From Catenibacterium mitsuoka_A (GTDB lineage Bacteria; Bacillota_I; Bacilli_A; Erysipelotrichales; Coprobacillaceae): a DNA stretch of 19,957 nt. Below the pieces are notes generated by a model. That model had not been told where the DNA came from, made no database searches, and was given only the letters and a program-made list of their open reading frames with translations. Of the stretch, positions 6,205 to 13,795 are shown piece after piece. The position numbers and the translations under genes were made by a program. Numbering within the stretch: the first letter of the stretch is position 1; every line of letters begins with the position of its first letter. The stretch lies in NCBI RefSeq assembly GCF_964259225.1, contig NZ_CAXVKN010000045.1; one strand, given 5' to 3'.

Positions 6205-6612
6205 CTACTTCGATATATTCATAATGTCCTCGATGGTCTTGTCTTTCAACAAATTGTCACACGCTTCATTAAGATCTACAAAAATAGAATCAATGGCTTG
6301 TTCTACTTTAGAGTCCTTAATGGCTTCTCTTCCATCTTCTCCATTGTGCCAAGTCACATGGATATAATCATTTGAGACAGATTTCGCGATCTCAGATAAA
6401 GTAATATTATCTGCTTCTTTATCAAGACGATATCCTCCATCAACACCTGCTTTAGCCTTAATAAGGCCAGCTTCTCTCAATTTGATCATAACACGTCTTA
6501 CACGTACTGGATGAGTGCAAATATGCTTTGCAAGTTCATCACTAGAAATAAGGTCTTGGTTTTTACCTAAATAGACGAGAGCGTGGACAGCAATACTAAA
6601 ATCACTAGTCAT
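6205..6612 (-). CDS. Rrf2-family transcriptional regulator, YwnA-like
   Basis: A 135-aa winged-helix repressor. The recognition region HPVRVRRVMIKLREAGL followed by AKAGVDGGYRL (wing) is characteristic of Rrf2 proteins and resembles Bacillus YwnA. The three-cysteine [Fe-S] cluster of IscR/NsrR is absent: only C32 and C118 are present. Start 6612 is set by GGAGGTGAT five bases upstream; an upstream ATG at 6627 overlaps that site and is rejected. It is divergent from desulfoferrodoxin, and its promoter contains a palindrome likely to be its own operator. A redox or thiol-responsive role is inferred from this neighbour only. Confidence 0.88.
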   Translation of the reverse strand: MTSDFSIAVHALVYLGKNQDLISSDELAKHICTHPVRVRRVMIKLREAGLIKAKAGVDGGYRLDKEADNITLSEIAKSVSNDYIHVTWHNGEDGREAIKDSKVEQAIDSIFVDLNEACDNLLKDKTIEDIMNISK

Positions 6613-6656
6613 ATGTATCACCTCCATATAAAACTTCTATTTATATTTCCATTTAC

Positions 6657-6685
6657 ATAATAATGCCTTTTGTAAATATTTACAA
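6657..6685 (-). promoter_or_regulatory. Rrf2 promoter with embedded palindromic operator
   Basis: Minus strand: TTGTAA (6685-6680), 17-bp spacer, TATTAT (6662-6657). The perfect 16-bp palindrome TTGTAAATATTTACAA (6670-6685) covers the -35 and half the spacer, ideal for autorepression. Related half-sites (TTGTAA at about 6730, TTTACAA at about 6748, TTGTAAAAG at about 6768) recur toward desulfoferrodoxin. Confidence 0.65.
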
Positions 6686-6842
6686 GAATATTTTGCAAAA
6701 AAATCACAAAGGACACTTTAAAAAAACCTTTTGTAATCAACACTTTTACAACTTGATTTTTAAATATTGTAAAAGAAAGCATATCATTAGTAGTCATATT
6801 CTAAAAGTGATATGATAGGAGTAGATAAAGGAGGAATTGAAT

Positions 6843-7211
6843 ATGAAATTTTATCGTTGTGAACATTGTGGTAACGTTATTACTCATTTTGTAGATTCTG
6901 GTGTACCAGTAGTTTGTTGTGGTGAACCTATGAAGGAATTAACACCAAATACAACTGATGCCGCAGTTGAAAAGCATGTTCCTGTAGTGAAAGTAGAAGA
7001 TAATAAAGTAACAGTATCTGTAGGATCAGTAGAACATCCTATGACTGAAGCACACTACATCACATTAATTGTATTAGAAACTAAGAATGGTACTCAGTTC
7101 AAACAGTTAACACCTTCTGACAAGCCTGAAGCAGTATTCTATATTGGTGAAGGTGATGAAGTTGTTGCAGCTTATGATTACTGCAATCTTCATGGTTTAT
7201 GGAAAGCATAA
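6843..7211 (+). CDS. dfx: Desulfoferrodoxin (superoxide reductase)
   Basis: This enzyme reduces superoxide to hydrogen peroxide without producing oxygen, an oxidative-stress defence of anaerobes. The 122-aa protein has both domains: an N-terminal desulforedoxin-type rubredoxin-like Fe site (C6, C9, C25, C26) and the C-terminal neelaredoxin Fe centre with ligands matching H45, H65, H71, C114 and H117, plus the catalytic Lys just before H45 (K44). Start 6843 is chosen for GGAGGA seven bases upstream; an in-frame TTG at 6837 is too close to that site. It stands opposite the Rrf2 regulator, which probably controls it. Confidence 0.94.
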   Translation: MKFYRCEHCGNVITHFVDSGVPVVCCGEPMKELTPNTTDAAVEKHVPVVKVEDNKVTVSVGSVEHPMTEAHYITLIVLETKNGTQFKQLTPSDKPEAVFYIGEGDEVVAAYDYCNLHGLWKA

Positions 7212-7213
7212 AA

Positions 7214-7265
7214 AAAGCAGAAATAAATTCTGCTTTCAGGACTGTTCATTTGAACAGTCTTTTTT
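7214..7265. terminator. Tandem hairpins, one terminator per strand
   Basis: Hairpin 1 (AAAGCAGA 7214-7221 / TCTGCTTT 7229-7236) ends in a U7 run when read on the minus strand. Hairpin 2 (GACTGTTC 7240-7247 / GAACAGTC 7252-7259) ends in U6 on the plus strand. Each converging gene thus has its own terminator, with the other gene's hairpin in between. Confidence 0.85.
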
Positions 7266-8532
7266 AATACTTTAATGCTTCTTCAATATCTTTGATTAAG
7301 TCATCTGGGTTTTCTAAGCCAATAGATAAACGAATAAGTGTTGGATCGACACCTGCTTCTTTTAATTGTTCATCTGTCATTTGACGATGTGTATGACTTG
7401 CTGGATGTAGGATACAAGTCTTTGCATCAGCAACATGAGTGACAATATTAATAAGCTGTAAGTGATCCATGAAAGTCACTGCTTCCTTCTTATCACCCTT
7501 TAAACCAAAGCACATAACACCACATGTATCATGAGGCATATATTTATTTGCTGCTTCATGATATTTATCATCTTCTAGTCCTGGATAGTGGATCCATTCT
7601 ACTTTTGGATGATTCTTTAAGTATGTAGCGACTTTTAAAGCATTTTCACAATGTACACGCATACGTGCTGGTAATGATTCAATTCCAATATTTAATAAAT
7701 AACTATTAAATGGTGAAGGAATAGATCCTAAATCACGCATTAACTGTGCAGTGGCTTTAGTAATATAAGCTGCTTTACCAAATCTCTTTGCATAAGTGAT
7801 TCCATGATAACTATCATCTGGAGTAGTAAGTCCTGGGAACTTGTCTGCATGACTCATCCAGTCAAAGTTACCACTATCAATAATAGCGCCACCTACACCG
7901 GATGCATGCCCATCTAAATATTTAGTTGTAGAATGAGTTACAATATCTGCACCCCATTTAATAGGCTGACAATTGGCAGGTGTTGCGAATGTATTGTCCA
8001 CAATTAAAGGGACACCATGTGCATGGGCAATAGATGCAAACTTTTCAATATCTAATACTTCCATTGTAGGATTAGATAATGTTTCTCCAAACATACACTT
8101 AGTATTTTCTTTAAATGCCGCATTGATTTCTTCTACAGATGCATCCTGATTAATAAAAGTCACATCAACACCCATCTTTTTCATAGTCACTGAAAGTAGG
8201 TTATAACTACCTCCATAAATATTACCAGAAGCAACAACATGTCCTCCTGCTTCACATATATTAAAAATCGCAAAGAAGTTAGCTGCCTGTCCTGAACTTG
8301 TCAACATACCAGCATAGCCACCTTCCATGCTTGTAAGTTTAGCTGCTACTGCATCATTTGTAGGGTTCTGTAAACGTGAATAGAAATAACCATCTTTTTC
8401 TAAATCAAATAACATACCCATTTCTTCACTTGAATCATATTTAAAAGTAGTACTTTCATAAATTGGTAACTGTCTTGGTTCTCCATTACCAGGCTTCCAG
8501 CCTTCATGGATTGCTTTTGTTTCTAATTCCAT
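7264..8532 (-). CDS. O-acetylhomoserine sulfhydrylase (PLP, Cys/Met metabolism)
   Basis: A 422-aa cytoplasmic PLP enzyme of the Cys/Met metabolism family. It probably makes homocysteine from O-acetylhomoserine and sulfide in methionine synthesis. The PLP lysine is K204 in THSTTKYLDGHAS; VDNTFATP upstream holds the pyridine-N-binding Asp; YSRLQNPTND and SSGQAA form the phosphate region. The length (about 425) and the GETLSNPTMEVLDI segment favour the MetY type over cystathionine gamma-synthase (about 380). Start 8532 is set by GGAGGAG five bases upstream; an earlier in-frame ATG at 8556 has none. A TATAAT lies about 30 bp upstream (minus strand, near 8558-8563). No SAM riboswitch is visible. 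Confidence 0.92.
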   Translation of the reverse strand: MELETKAIHEGWKPGNGEPRQLPIYESTTFKYDSSEEMGMLFDLEKDGYFYSRLQNPTNDAVAAKLTSMEGGYAGMLTSSGQAANFFAIFNICEAGGHVVASGNIYGGSYNLLSVTMKKMGVDVTFINQDASVEEINAAFKENTKCMFGETLSNPTMEVLDIEKFASIAHAHGVPLIVDNTFATPANCQPIKWGADIVTHSTTKYLDGHASGVGGAIIDSGNFDWMSHADKFPGLTTPDDSYHGITYAKRFGKAAYITKATAQLMRDLGSIPSPFNSYLLNIGIESLPARMRVHCENALKVATYLKNHPKVEWIHYPGLEDDKYHEAANKYMPHDTCGVMCFGLKGDKKEAVTFMDHLQLINIVTHVADAKTCILHPASHTHRQMTDEQLKEAGVDPTLIRLSIGLENPDDLIKDIEEALKY

Positions 8533-8656
8533 ATAATCTCCTCCGTTTTTAAACATTATATACCATAAGGGTTGTAGGGAATTAAACTTTTTTTAAAAAA
8601 TCTTAAGTAATTTCTAATTGTTTTAGGGAATAAGTATATAGAAGGAGGAAAAAAAT

Positions 8657-8974
8657 ATGAATGAAGTTAAATTACAAGGTCAGATTACATCTGATCCAGA
8701 AGTGAAAGAATCTAGAAATGGAATATTAAGAGGTTCTTTCTTACTTACTACGAAAGGAGGGACAGAAGATAGACCACGTTATGATTATATACGTTGTGTA
8801 ATCTGGGATGAGAAAGCTCAGTATGTTGTAGACCACTTTGAAAAGGGTCAGTCTGTGTCTATTGAAGGAAGTGTCAGAGGACGCTTTTATCCAAATCGTT
8901 CAGGAACAACTTCATATGCAATGGAAATTTATCCAGAACATATGGTATGTGAAGACTCTAACTATTCATTCTAG
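8657..8974 (+). CDS. Small single-stranded DNA-binding protein (OB fold)
   Basis: A 105-aa protein with the SSB pattern: MNEVKLQGQITSDPEVK start, RGSFLLTTK beta strand, DYIRCVIWDEKAQYVVDHFEKGQSVSIEGSVRGRFYPN core, and YAMEIYPEHM as the closing strand. It lacks the acidic C-terminal tail of housekeeping SSB (ending EDSNYSF), so it is probably an accessory paralog rather than the main replication SSB. A GAAGGAGG site lies upstream of the ATG. It is followed by a separately promoted HAD gene. Confidence 0.88.
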   Translation: MNEVKLQGQITSDPEVKESRNGILRGSFLLTTKGGTEDRPRYDYIRCVIWDEKAQYVVDHFEKGQSVSIEGSVRGRFYPNRSGTTSYAMEIYPEHMVCEDSNYSF

Positions 8975-8992
8975 AACATGCATCAATGATGA

Positions 8993-9022
8993 TTGAGTAA
9001 TGCATATTCATGCGTGTATAAT
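8993..9022 (+). promoter_or_regulatory. Promoter of the split HAD gene
   Basis: TTGAGT (8993-8998), 18-bp spacer and perfect TATAAT (9017-9022), 25 bp upstream of the HAD start codon. The broken gene therefore still has a good promoter. Confidence 0.7.
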
Positions 9023-9207
9023 GTATCTCGAAAGTGAGGGGTACATGATGAATAGAAAATACTTTTTCTTTGATATTGATGGGACTTTAGCTGTAGGTAC
9101 ACCAGGAGATCAATATATTCCTGAATCAACACAATATGCTTTAAAACAGCTAGAAGCAGAGGGTCATTTTATTGCGATTGCGACAGGTAGAAGTTATAAA
9201 TTAGTGG

Positions 9208-9861
9208 CGAAAAACCCATAGGCTTGCCTATGGGATGAAAGCCACATAATTTTTACTTGAGTTAAGCATAAGGGTAAGTTTAATAAGAAAAAACGTTTTG
9301 GCAAGTCTATAAAGAATAGATGCCCTTCTGGGTTTTAAGCTGCTGTAGAAGAAAAATTCAAGGGACATATATAGAAGTGCCTAATGATTATAGAGCATCA
9401 CAATATGACCATACAGCAGATGATTACATAAAGAAGAAATTATCTGACAGGATGTATCATTTAGCAGATGGAACTCTAGTACAACGAGACTGGTATTCAT
9501 CATTTCTGTTGTACTGCTATGATTGCAGGACTAGGAATATAGATAGAGACAGATGTATTTCAGAATTTGAAAAGTGTTATAGTAAGGAAAAAGCCTTAAT
9601 TAAAAGAATTGAGACTAATAGAATCAAAGTATTGATGAATAGTGGAATCAAAATAGCATAGAATAAACATTAGGGAGATTGACTATACTTCCATATCGTA
9701 AGATAGAAATTTACCGTTAATGTGGTCGTTGGACTGTTTGGTAATAAAAGTTCTTACTTAAATAGATTTACACTTGTATTCCAAAGTCTGAAAATGATGT
9801 ACGATTACAAGCTAAACTTGACAGTAAGAACCCCACGGGCTTGCCCGTGGGAGTAGTCAGG
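9208..9861 (+). mobile_element. Decayed IS200/IS605-type element (about 654 bp)
   Basis: The left end carries the hairpin CCCATAGG-CTTG-CCTATGGG (9215-9234) and the right end CCCACGGG-CTTG-CCCGTGGG (9832-9851), followed by GAGTAGTCAGG. Subterminal palindromes instead of terminal inverted repeats, no target duplication, and a TnpB-like remnant inside identify the IS200/IS605 group. No TnpA tyrosine transposase is present, so the element cannot move by itself. Limits are inferred from restoration of the HAD frame and could be off by one or two bases. Confidence 0.82.
9279..9661 (+). pseudogene. TnpB-like C-terminal remnant
   Basis: The frame at 9320-9661 contains KKKLSDRMYHLADGTLVQRDWYSSFLL, which matches the end of TnpB/IS1341-type proteins (KKPLSQR...VQRDLYSAFL), including the last RuvC aspartate in QRD; the zinc-ribbon cysteines are mostly gone. 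Upstream, KRFGKSIKNRCPSGF continues the protein in a different frame, interrupted by a TAA at about 9336 and a frameshift near 9357-9362. Only about the last quarter of a TnpB is left, so there is no guided nuclease activity. A wreath of noncoding sequence (9662-9831) links it to the right-end hairpin, where TnpB elements normally encode their guide (omega) RNA. Confidence 0.72.
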
Positions 9862-10103
9862 CCATGGCACATGATTATATGCATGAATTAGGTTTTCATA
9901 ATATGATCAGTGATGGAGGGAATGGAATGACTATTGAAAATACAATCATGATGGGTGATAGTGGGAATGATATTGAAGCATTCCAGAGTGCTGGTAAAGC
10001 AGTTGCGATGGGAAATGCAACAGAAGAAATTAAGAATTTGGCTACTGAAATCACATTAGATAATGATCATGATGGAATAAAGGTAATCGTAGATAAATAT
10101 CTT

Positions 10104-10132
10104 TTGTAAGTAGAGATGATTTCGTGTAGAAT
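10104..10132 (+). promoter_or_regulatory. Promoter of the second EamA transporter
   Basis: TTGTAA (10104-10109, overlapping the HAD stop codon), 17-bp spacer, TAGAAT (10127-10132). The transporter is therefore likely expressed independently of the broken HAD gene. Confidence 0.7.
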
Positions 10133-10156
10133 ACCCCTTTGTAGGAGGGGGAAATC

Positions 10157-11023
10157 ATGCGTTATAAAAATCATTTATTACTACTACTTACAGCCTTTAT
10201 CTGGGGCTGTGCCTTTGTAGCACAAAGTGCAGGTATGGATTATGTAGGACCATTTACTTTTACTGCCTTACGTAGTTATTTAGGTGGACTTGTTTTATTA
10301 CCACTTATTTATTTCTTTGATCATACAATGAACTTCAAGGATAAGAAATTATGGGCAGGTGGAATTGCCTGTGGTATTGTATTAGGTCTAGCAAGTGCCC
10401 TGCAGCAGTTTGGTATTCAGTATACAACTGTAGGTAAAGCAGGATTTATTACAGCACTTTATATAATCGTTGTACCATTCTTTAGCTTATTTTTAGGGAA
10501 GAAGTTAAGTTCTAAGATTGGTATCTCTGTTGTTCTAGCAGTGATTGGTCTTTACTTATTATGTATGACAGGATCTCTTTCTTTAGGTAAAGGTGACTTA
10601 TTAGTATGTGCATGTGCCTGTGTATTCGCATTACATATTCTTGTCATTGATCACTATTCACCTTTAGTAGATGGGGTAAAGATGAGCTGTATTCAGTTCT
10701 TCACATGTGCATTATTAAATACTATTCCTATGTTCTTATTTGAAGATGTATCTATGCATAATATCATGGCAGGATGTGCGCCTATTCTCTATGCTGGATT
10801 ATTATCAAGTGGAGCTGGTTATACACTACAGATTATTGGACAGAAGGGTATGAATCCTACAGTAGCTTCTATTTTGTTGAGTATGGAGTCTGTATTCTCA
10901 GTACTTGCAGGATGGGTGATCTTAGGTCAGAGTCTTACAATCAAAGAAGGATTGGGCTGTGTACTCATGTTTATTGCGATTATTATTGCACAGTTACCAG
11001 ATAAAAAAACCATTCAGAATTAA
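10157..11023 (+). CDS. EamA/RhaT-family DMT transporter
   Basis: A 288-aa inner-membrane protein with about ten hydrophobic helices in two EamA repeats. LLLLTAFIWGCAFVAQSAGMDYVGPFTFTALR is the standard first repeat opening, and PTVASILLSMESVFSVLAGWVILGQSLTIKEGLGCVLMFIAI the standard ending of the second. It is clearly a different subgroup from the EamA protein at 5341. The substrate is unknown. AGGAGGGGG precedes the ATG. It is monocistronic: own promoter at 10104-10132 and a strong terminator with its stop codon in the loop. Confidence 0.9.
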   Translation: MRYKNHLLLLLTAFIWGCAFVAQSAGMDYVGPFTFTALRSYLGGLVLLPLIYFFDHTMNFKDKKLWAGGIACGIVLGLASALQQFGIQYTTVGKAGFITALYIIVVPFFSLFLGKKLSSKIGISVVLAVIGLYLLCMTGSLSLGKGDLLVCACACVFALHILVIDHYSPLVDGVKMSCIQFFTCALLNTIPMFLFEDVSMHNIMAGCAPILYAGLLSSGAGYTLQIIGQKGMNPTVASILLSMESVFSVLAGWVILGQSLTIKEGLGCVLMFIAIIIAQLPDKKTIQN

Positions 11024-11042
11024 ATTCTGAATGGCTTTTTTT
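11004..11042. terminator. Bidirectional terminator between EamA and MATE genes
   Basis: An 11-bp perfect stem, CCATTCAGAAT (11010-11020) with ATTCTGAATGG (11024-11034), has the EamA TAA as its three-base loop. It is flanked by a T7 run on the plus strand and a T7 run on the minus strand, so it serves both converging genes. Confidence 0.9.
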
Positions 11043-12384
11043 AGTTAAAAGCTTTTTTTCTTAGGATCATATAAGTAATGAGATGGGTTGCTGCAGTAAC
11101 AATCCATGTTACTGGATATGATAAATAAATAGAATTAAGTGTATGGAAATATTGGAAGATAGTAAGAATCCATAAGACTCTTAGTCCACATGCACCTATT
11201 AAAGATACAATCATAGGAATAGTAGAATAACCTAAACCTCTTAATGAACCAACTATGACATCCATCCAGCCACATATAAAATAAGGGATACATATATATA
11301 ATAATCTTTCATGTCCATAGGCAATAGCTTGCACATCTGTTGTATAGATACGAATGAGTTCATCCGCAAAGAAGTAGACAAGATTACCTAAAACAAGTCC
11401 TACAACTGTGACTATTCCAATACATAATGTAAGGACTCTATCGACTCTCTTTCTATCATTAATACCATAGTTCTGACTTGTGAAAGTGACACACGCCTGA
11501 TAGATGGCATTCATAGACTGATAAACAAATCCTTCAAGTGATCCTGCTGCGGCATTGCCCGCCATCGCAATAGAACCGAATGAGTTAATAGATGACTGAA
11601 TCAGAATATTAGAAATAGAGAAGATAGCACCCTGTAATCCTGCAGGTAAACCAATCTTGAATATCTGAATCACTTTATCTTTATGAAACTTTAAAGCATG
11701 AATATCTAAATGAATGACAGTACTTGTTTTCATCAAGCAGTTAATAATAAGAATTGAAGAAACAAGTTCAGCTGTAAATGTTGCAAGTGCGACACCAGCT
11801 ACATCCATCTTGAATATAATAACAAATATTAAGTTTAATATGACATTTACAACACCCGCTACAATAAGGAATATAAGTGGTCTTTTTGTATCACCAATGG
11901 CACGTAATATGGCAGCACCAAAGTTATAAAGTGCAACAAAGGGCATACTTACAAAATATATACGTAAATAGGTTGTTGCAAGATTGATGACATCATCAGG
12001 TGATCCCATCGCTTCAAGAATCATTCTTGCACCTGTTACACCAATAATCGCAAAGATCAAGCCAAAGACAATTGCGAGTAGTATGGCAGAGTGTACTGTT
12101 TCATGGGTATCCTTGTCTCTTTGTGCAGCAATAAAACGTGCAACTAGTACATTGACCCCAACGGATAAACCAATAAATAAACTCACTAATAGATTGACAA
12201 CAGAAGATGTAGAACCTACTGCCGCAATAGAACGTGGACCAGCAAACTGTCCTACCACAATAACATCTGCTGCATTAAATAATAACTGCAGCACCCCTGA
12301 AAACATTAATGGTATAGAAAATATTAAGATCTTACCAAGTAGTGGACCGTGCGTCATATCCATTTGATATTGATCTTTCTTCAT
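11041..12384 (-). CDS. MATE-family multidrug/cation efflux protein
   Basis: A 447-aa membrane protein with 12 predicted helices in two six-helix halves. MTHGPLLGKILIFSIPLMFSGVLQLLFNAADVIVVGQFAG is the classic MATE opening of the DinF/NorM-like Firmicutes branch, with AAVGSTSSVVNLL after it and LRAIGDTKRPL in the first half; the second half has GLPAGLQGAIFSISNILIQ and RGLGYSTIPM. MATE proteins export cationic drugs or metabolites using Na+ or H+ gradients; the substrate is not predictable. GAGGAGGGG lies upstream of the ATG. It is divergent from the RecJ-like gene; a GACTATAGTC palindrome near 12401-12410 lies in its promoter region. Confidence 0.93.
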   Translation of the reverse strand: MKKDQYQMDMTHGPLLGKILIFSIPLMFSGVLQLLFNAADVIVVGQFAGPRSIAAVGSTSSVVNLLVSLFIGLSVGVNVLVARFIAAQRDKDTHETVHSAILLAIVFGLIFAIIGVTGARMILEAMGSPDDVINLATTYLRIYFVSMPFVALYNFGAAILRAIGDTKRPLIFLIVAGVVNVILNLIFVIIFKMDVAGVALATFTAELVSSILIINCLMKTSTVIHLDIHALKFHKDKVIQIFKIGLPAGLQGAIFSISNILIQSSINSFGSIAMAGNAAAGSLEGFVYQSMNAIYQACVTFTSQNYGINDRKRVDRVLTLCIGIVTVVGLVLGNLVYFFADELIRIYTTDVQAIAYGHERLLYICIPYFICGWMDVIVGSLRGLGYSTIPMIVSLIGACGLRVLWILTIFQYFHTLNSIYLSYPVTWIVTAATHLITYMILRKKAFN

Positions 12385-12491
12385 GAAATCCCCTCCTCAT
12401 GACTATAGTCTAACATATTAAAAATAAAGGTGTTGAGAAGTTTCAAAATGAGTAAATGAAAGTAACACTTTTTTTTTAGAGAACCATTCGT

Positions 12492-12497
12492 TATAAT
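12492..12497 (+). promoter_or_regulatory. -10 box of the RecJ-like gene
   Basis: A perfect TATAAT 27 bp upstream of the ATG. The -35 position is only a T-run (about 12469-12474), so strength is uncertain. Confidence 0.5.
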
Positions 12498-12523
12498 TGT
12501 TTTGGAAAGAGGGGAGTGAAAAA

Positions 12524-13750
12524 ATGATATTTCACGAAGTTGAATTATCTCATACAAAAGAAATTATGGATTCATATGAAGTGAATCCTATTATTGCGAA
12601 ATATGTAGAACATAGAGGCTTCACAAAAGAAGATTATGAAGCACTCAACACACCATTCTATTATAACTTTACAGATTTAGAAAATGGTGAAACAGCATTG
12701 AATCTCATTAAAGAAGCATGTGCTTCTAAGTCTAAGATTCATATTTGTATCATGAGTACAGAACTACATCATTTATTAGAAAGTGCAATGATTTTCCTAG
12801 GTGTCTTAATGGCTAAAGGGAAATCAGCTTTTGAATTCTTTGATGGTCCTCAGGATAATTTTGGTTCTGGTCTTCATATTATCTTAGGCAATCAGTTAGA
12901 AGTAAGAGATGGTGACAATGTATATCCATTAGTACCTGGTGATCACTATAAGGATGAAGATGTTGCACAGAGTTTACTTGTATTACAGCTTATTAATACA
13001 TTACTTGGTAAAGAAAATCAGTATTTAGCTTCTCTTGCAGGTATTGGTATTCAGGCTGAAGGAGTTCCTCTACGTAACTCTAATCGTTATCATTTAAAGA
13101 AGACTTTGGGTTTATTAAACGAGTGTCGTTTTGATGCGATTGAGTTTGTTGCTTTAACACCTAAGACAAGACAGAAAAACAATATGCGTCAAAGAGAATT
13201 CAAGAAGACATATAATGAAAGTGTTATGTCTGGTTCTATCACAAATAAGATGGCACATTATCTTAGTTCTTTAAATAATGCGAAGAAGATGGTTAAGTAC
13301 CTTATTTATGGCTGTCCTGGTACAGGTAAGTTCCGTTCTGTTGCACCTATTGCGGATGAAATCAATGCAGGATACTTTATTAGTGATGAATTCCATGATG
13401 ATGATCGAGTAAGAGATGTGATTCCATTAGAAATTTCAGACTTATCTAAGACAAATATAGAAGAATACTTACAGGTACTATCACCATTTGGAAATGGGCA
13501 GGAAAAGACTCTTATCTCTATTGAAGGTCTAGTCATTCATGAAGCACCTGTAAAAGATTATTTTGATCATATCAAGTTAAGCTTCTTTATTCCTAATGTA
13601 GGTGGTATTGATACAATCATCTATAATCCAAACTATAAAATTAAGCAGTTTAAACAGGGCCAGAAAGTAAAGATTGTAGGTACATTATCTATTAATGACT
13701 TTACTAGCCTTATGACAATTAACGCTGTACAAGTGGACATTCTTGATTAA
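12524..13750 (+). CDS. RecJ-like protein with degenerate DHH catalytic motifs
   Basis: The 408-aa protein follows the RecJ order but not its active site. Residues 21-60 (NPIIAKYVEHRGFTKEDYEALNTPF...DLENGETALNLI) match the RecJ start. The expected D-Y-D-x-D-G is replaced by IMSTEL (76-81), the next DCG by IILGNQL, and DHH by DHY (140-142). GIQAEGVPLRNSNR (175-188) corresponds to GTIADVVPL-GENR with the Asp gone. LSPFGNGQEKT (319-329) and the closing VKIVGTLSINDF (382-393) match the RecJ OB region. GCPGTGKF (263-270) mimics Walker A but lacks the Ser/Thr and Walker B. RecJ is normally 550 aa or more. Exonuclease activity is unlikely; a structural or regulatory role is inferred. Start: GAGGGGAG six bases upstream. 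Confidence 0.72.
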   Translation: MIFHEVELSHTKEIMDSYEVNPIIAKYVEHRGFTKEDYEALNTPFYYNFTDLENGETALNLIKEACASKSKIHICIMSTELHHLLESAMIFLGVLMAKGKSAFEFFDGPQDNFGSGLHIILGNQLEVRDGDNVYPLVPGDHYKDEDVAQSLLVLQLINTLLGKENQYLASLAGIGIQAEGVPLRNSNRYHLKKTLGLLNECRFDAIEFVALTPKTRQKNNMRQREFKKTYNESVMSGSITNKMAHYLSSLNNAKKMVKYLIYGCPGTGKFRSVAPIADEINAGYFISDEFHDDDRVRDVIPLEISDLSKTNIEEYLQVLSPFGNGQEKTLISIEGLVIHEAPVKDYFDHIKLSFFIPNVGGIDTIIYNPNYKIKQFKQGQKVKIVGTLSINDFTSLMTINAVQVDILD

Positions 13751-13764
13751 GAATGTCTTTTTTT
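13736..13764 (+). terminator. Terminator overlapping the end of the RecJ-like gene
   Basis: GACATTCTT (13736-13744) pairs with AAGAATGTC (13749-13757) around GATT, then T7. The stop codon lies in the hairpin. TTGATT in the loop is also a possible -35 for the next gene. Confidence 0.85.
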
Positions 13765-13773
13765 GTGTATAAT
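13744..13773 (+). promoter_or_regulatory. Promoter of NIF3-like gene, nested in the terminator
   Basis: TATAAT at 13768-13773 directly follows the terminator's T-run; TTGATT (13744-13749, 18-bp spacer) is the best -35 and lies in the hairpin loop. This makes the NIF3-like gene independently transcribed. Confidence 0.55.
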
Positions 13774-13795
13774 TATAAGAAAGGAGTGAACACAT

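Larger units (their letters stand above)
9048..10109 (+). pseudogene. Cof-type HAD phosphatase, split by an insertion and missing its cap
   Basis: The 5' fragment starts MNRKYFFFDIDGTL (HAD motif I, D-x-D) and reaches ATGRSYKLVA before running into the inserted element and a stop at 9219-9221. The 3' fragment resumes after the element (MAHDYMHELGFHNM...) and carries motif IV GDSGND and the usual C-terminal VAMGNA and DNDHDG segments. Joining the flanks restores a continuous frame through GTGGCCATGG. Even so, the joined protein is only about 138 residues; family members have about 260, and the cap domain expected between GNGMTIEN and TIMMGDSGND is absent. So the gene has both an insertion and an internal deletion and should be inactive. 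The ATG at 9045 is an alternative start. Confidence 0.88.

Noticed and set aside
6613..6627. Upstream ATG of the Rrf2 gene
   Set aside because: It overlaps the Shine-Dalgarno sequence of the ATG at 6612.
9215..9851. LE and RE hairpins as ordinary terminators of the HAD gene
   Set aside because: They have no U-runs, share the CTTG loop and flank a TnpB remnant, which fits IS200/IS605 ends.
13312..13335. Walker A-like GCPGTGK in the RecJ-like protein suggesting an ATPase
   Set aside because: The residue after GK is Phe, there is no Walker B, and the segment aligns with a glycine-rich part of RecJ.
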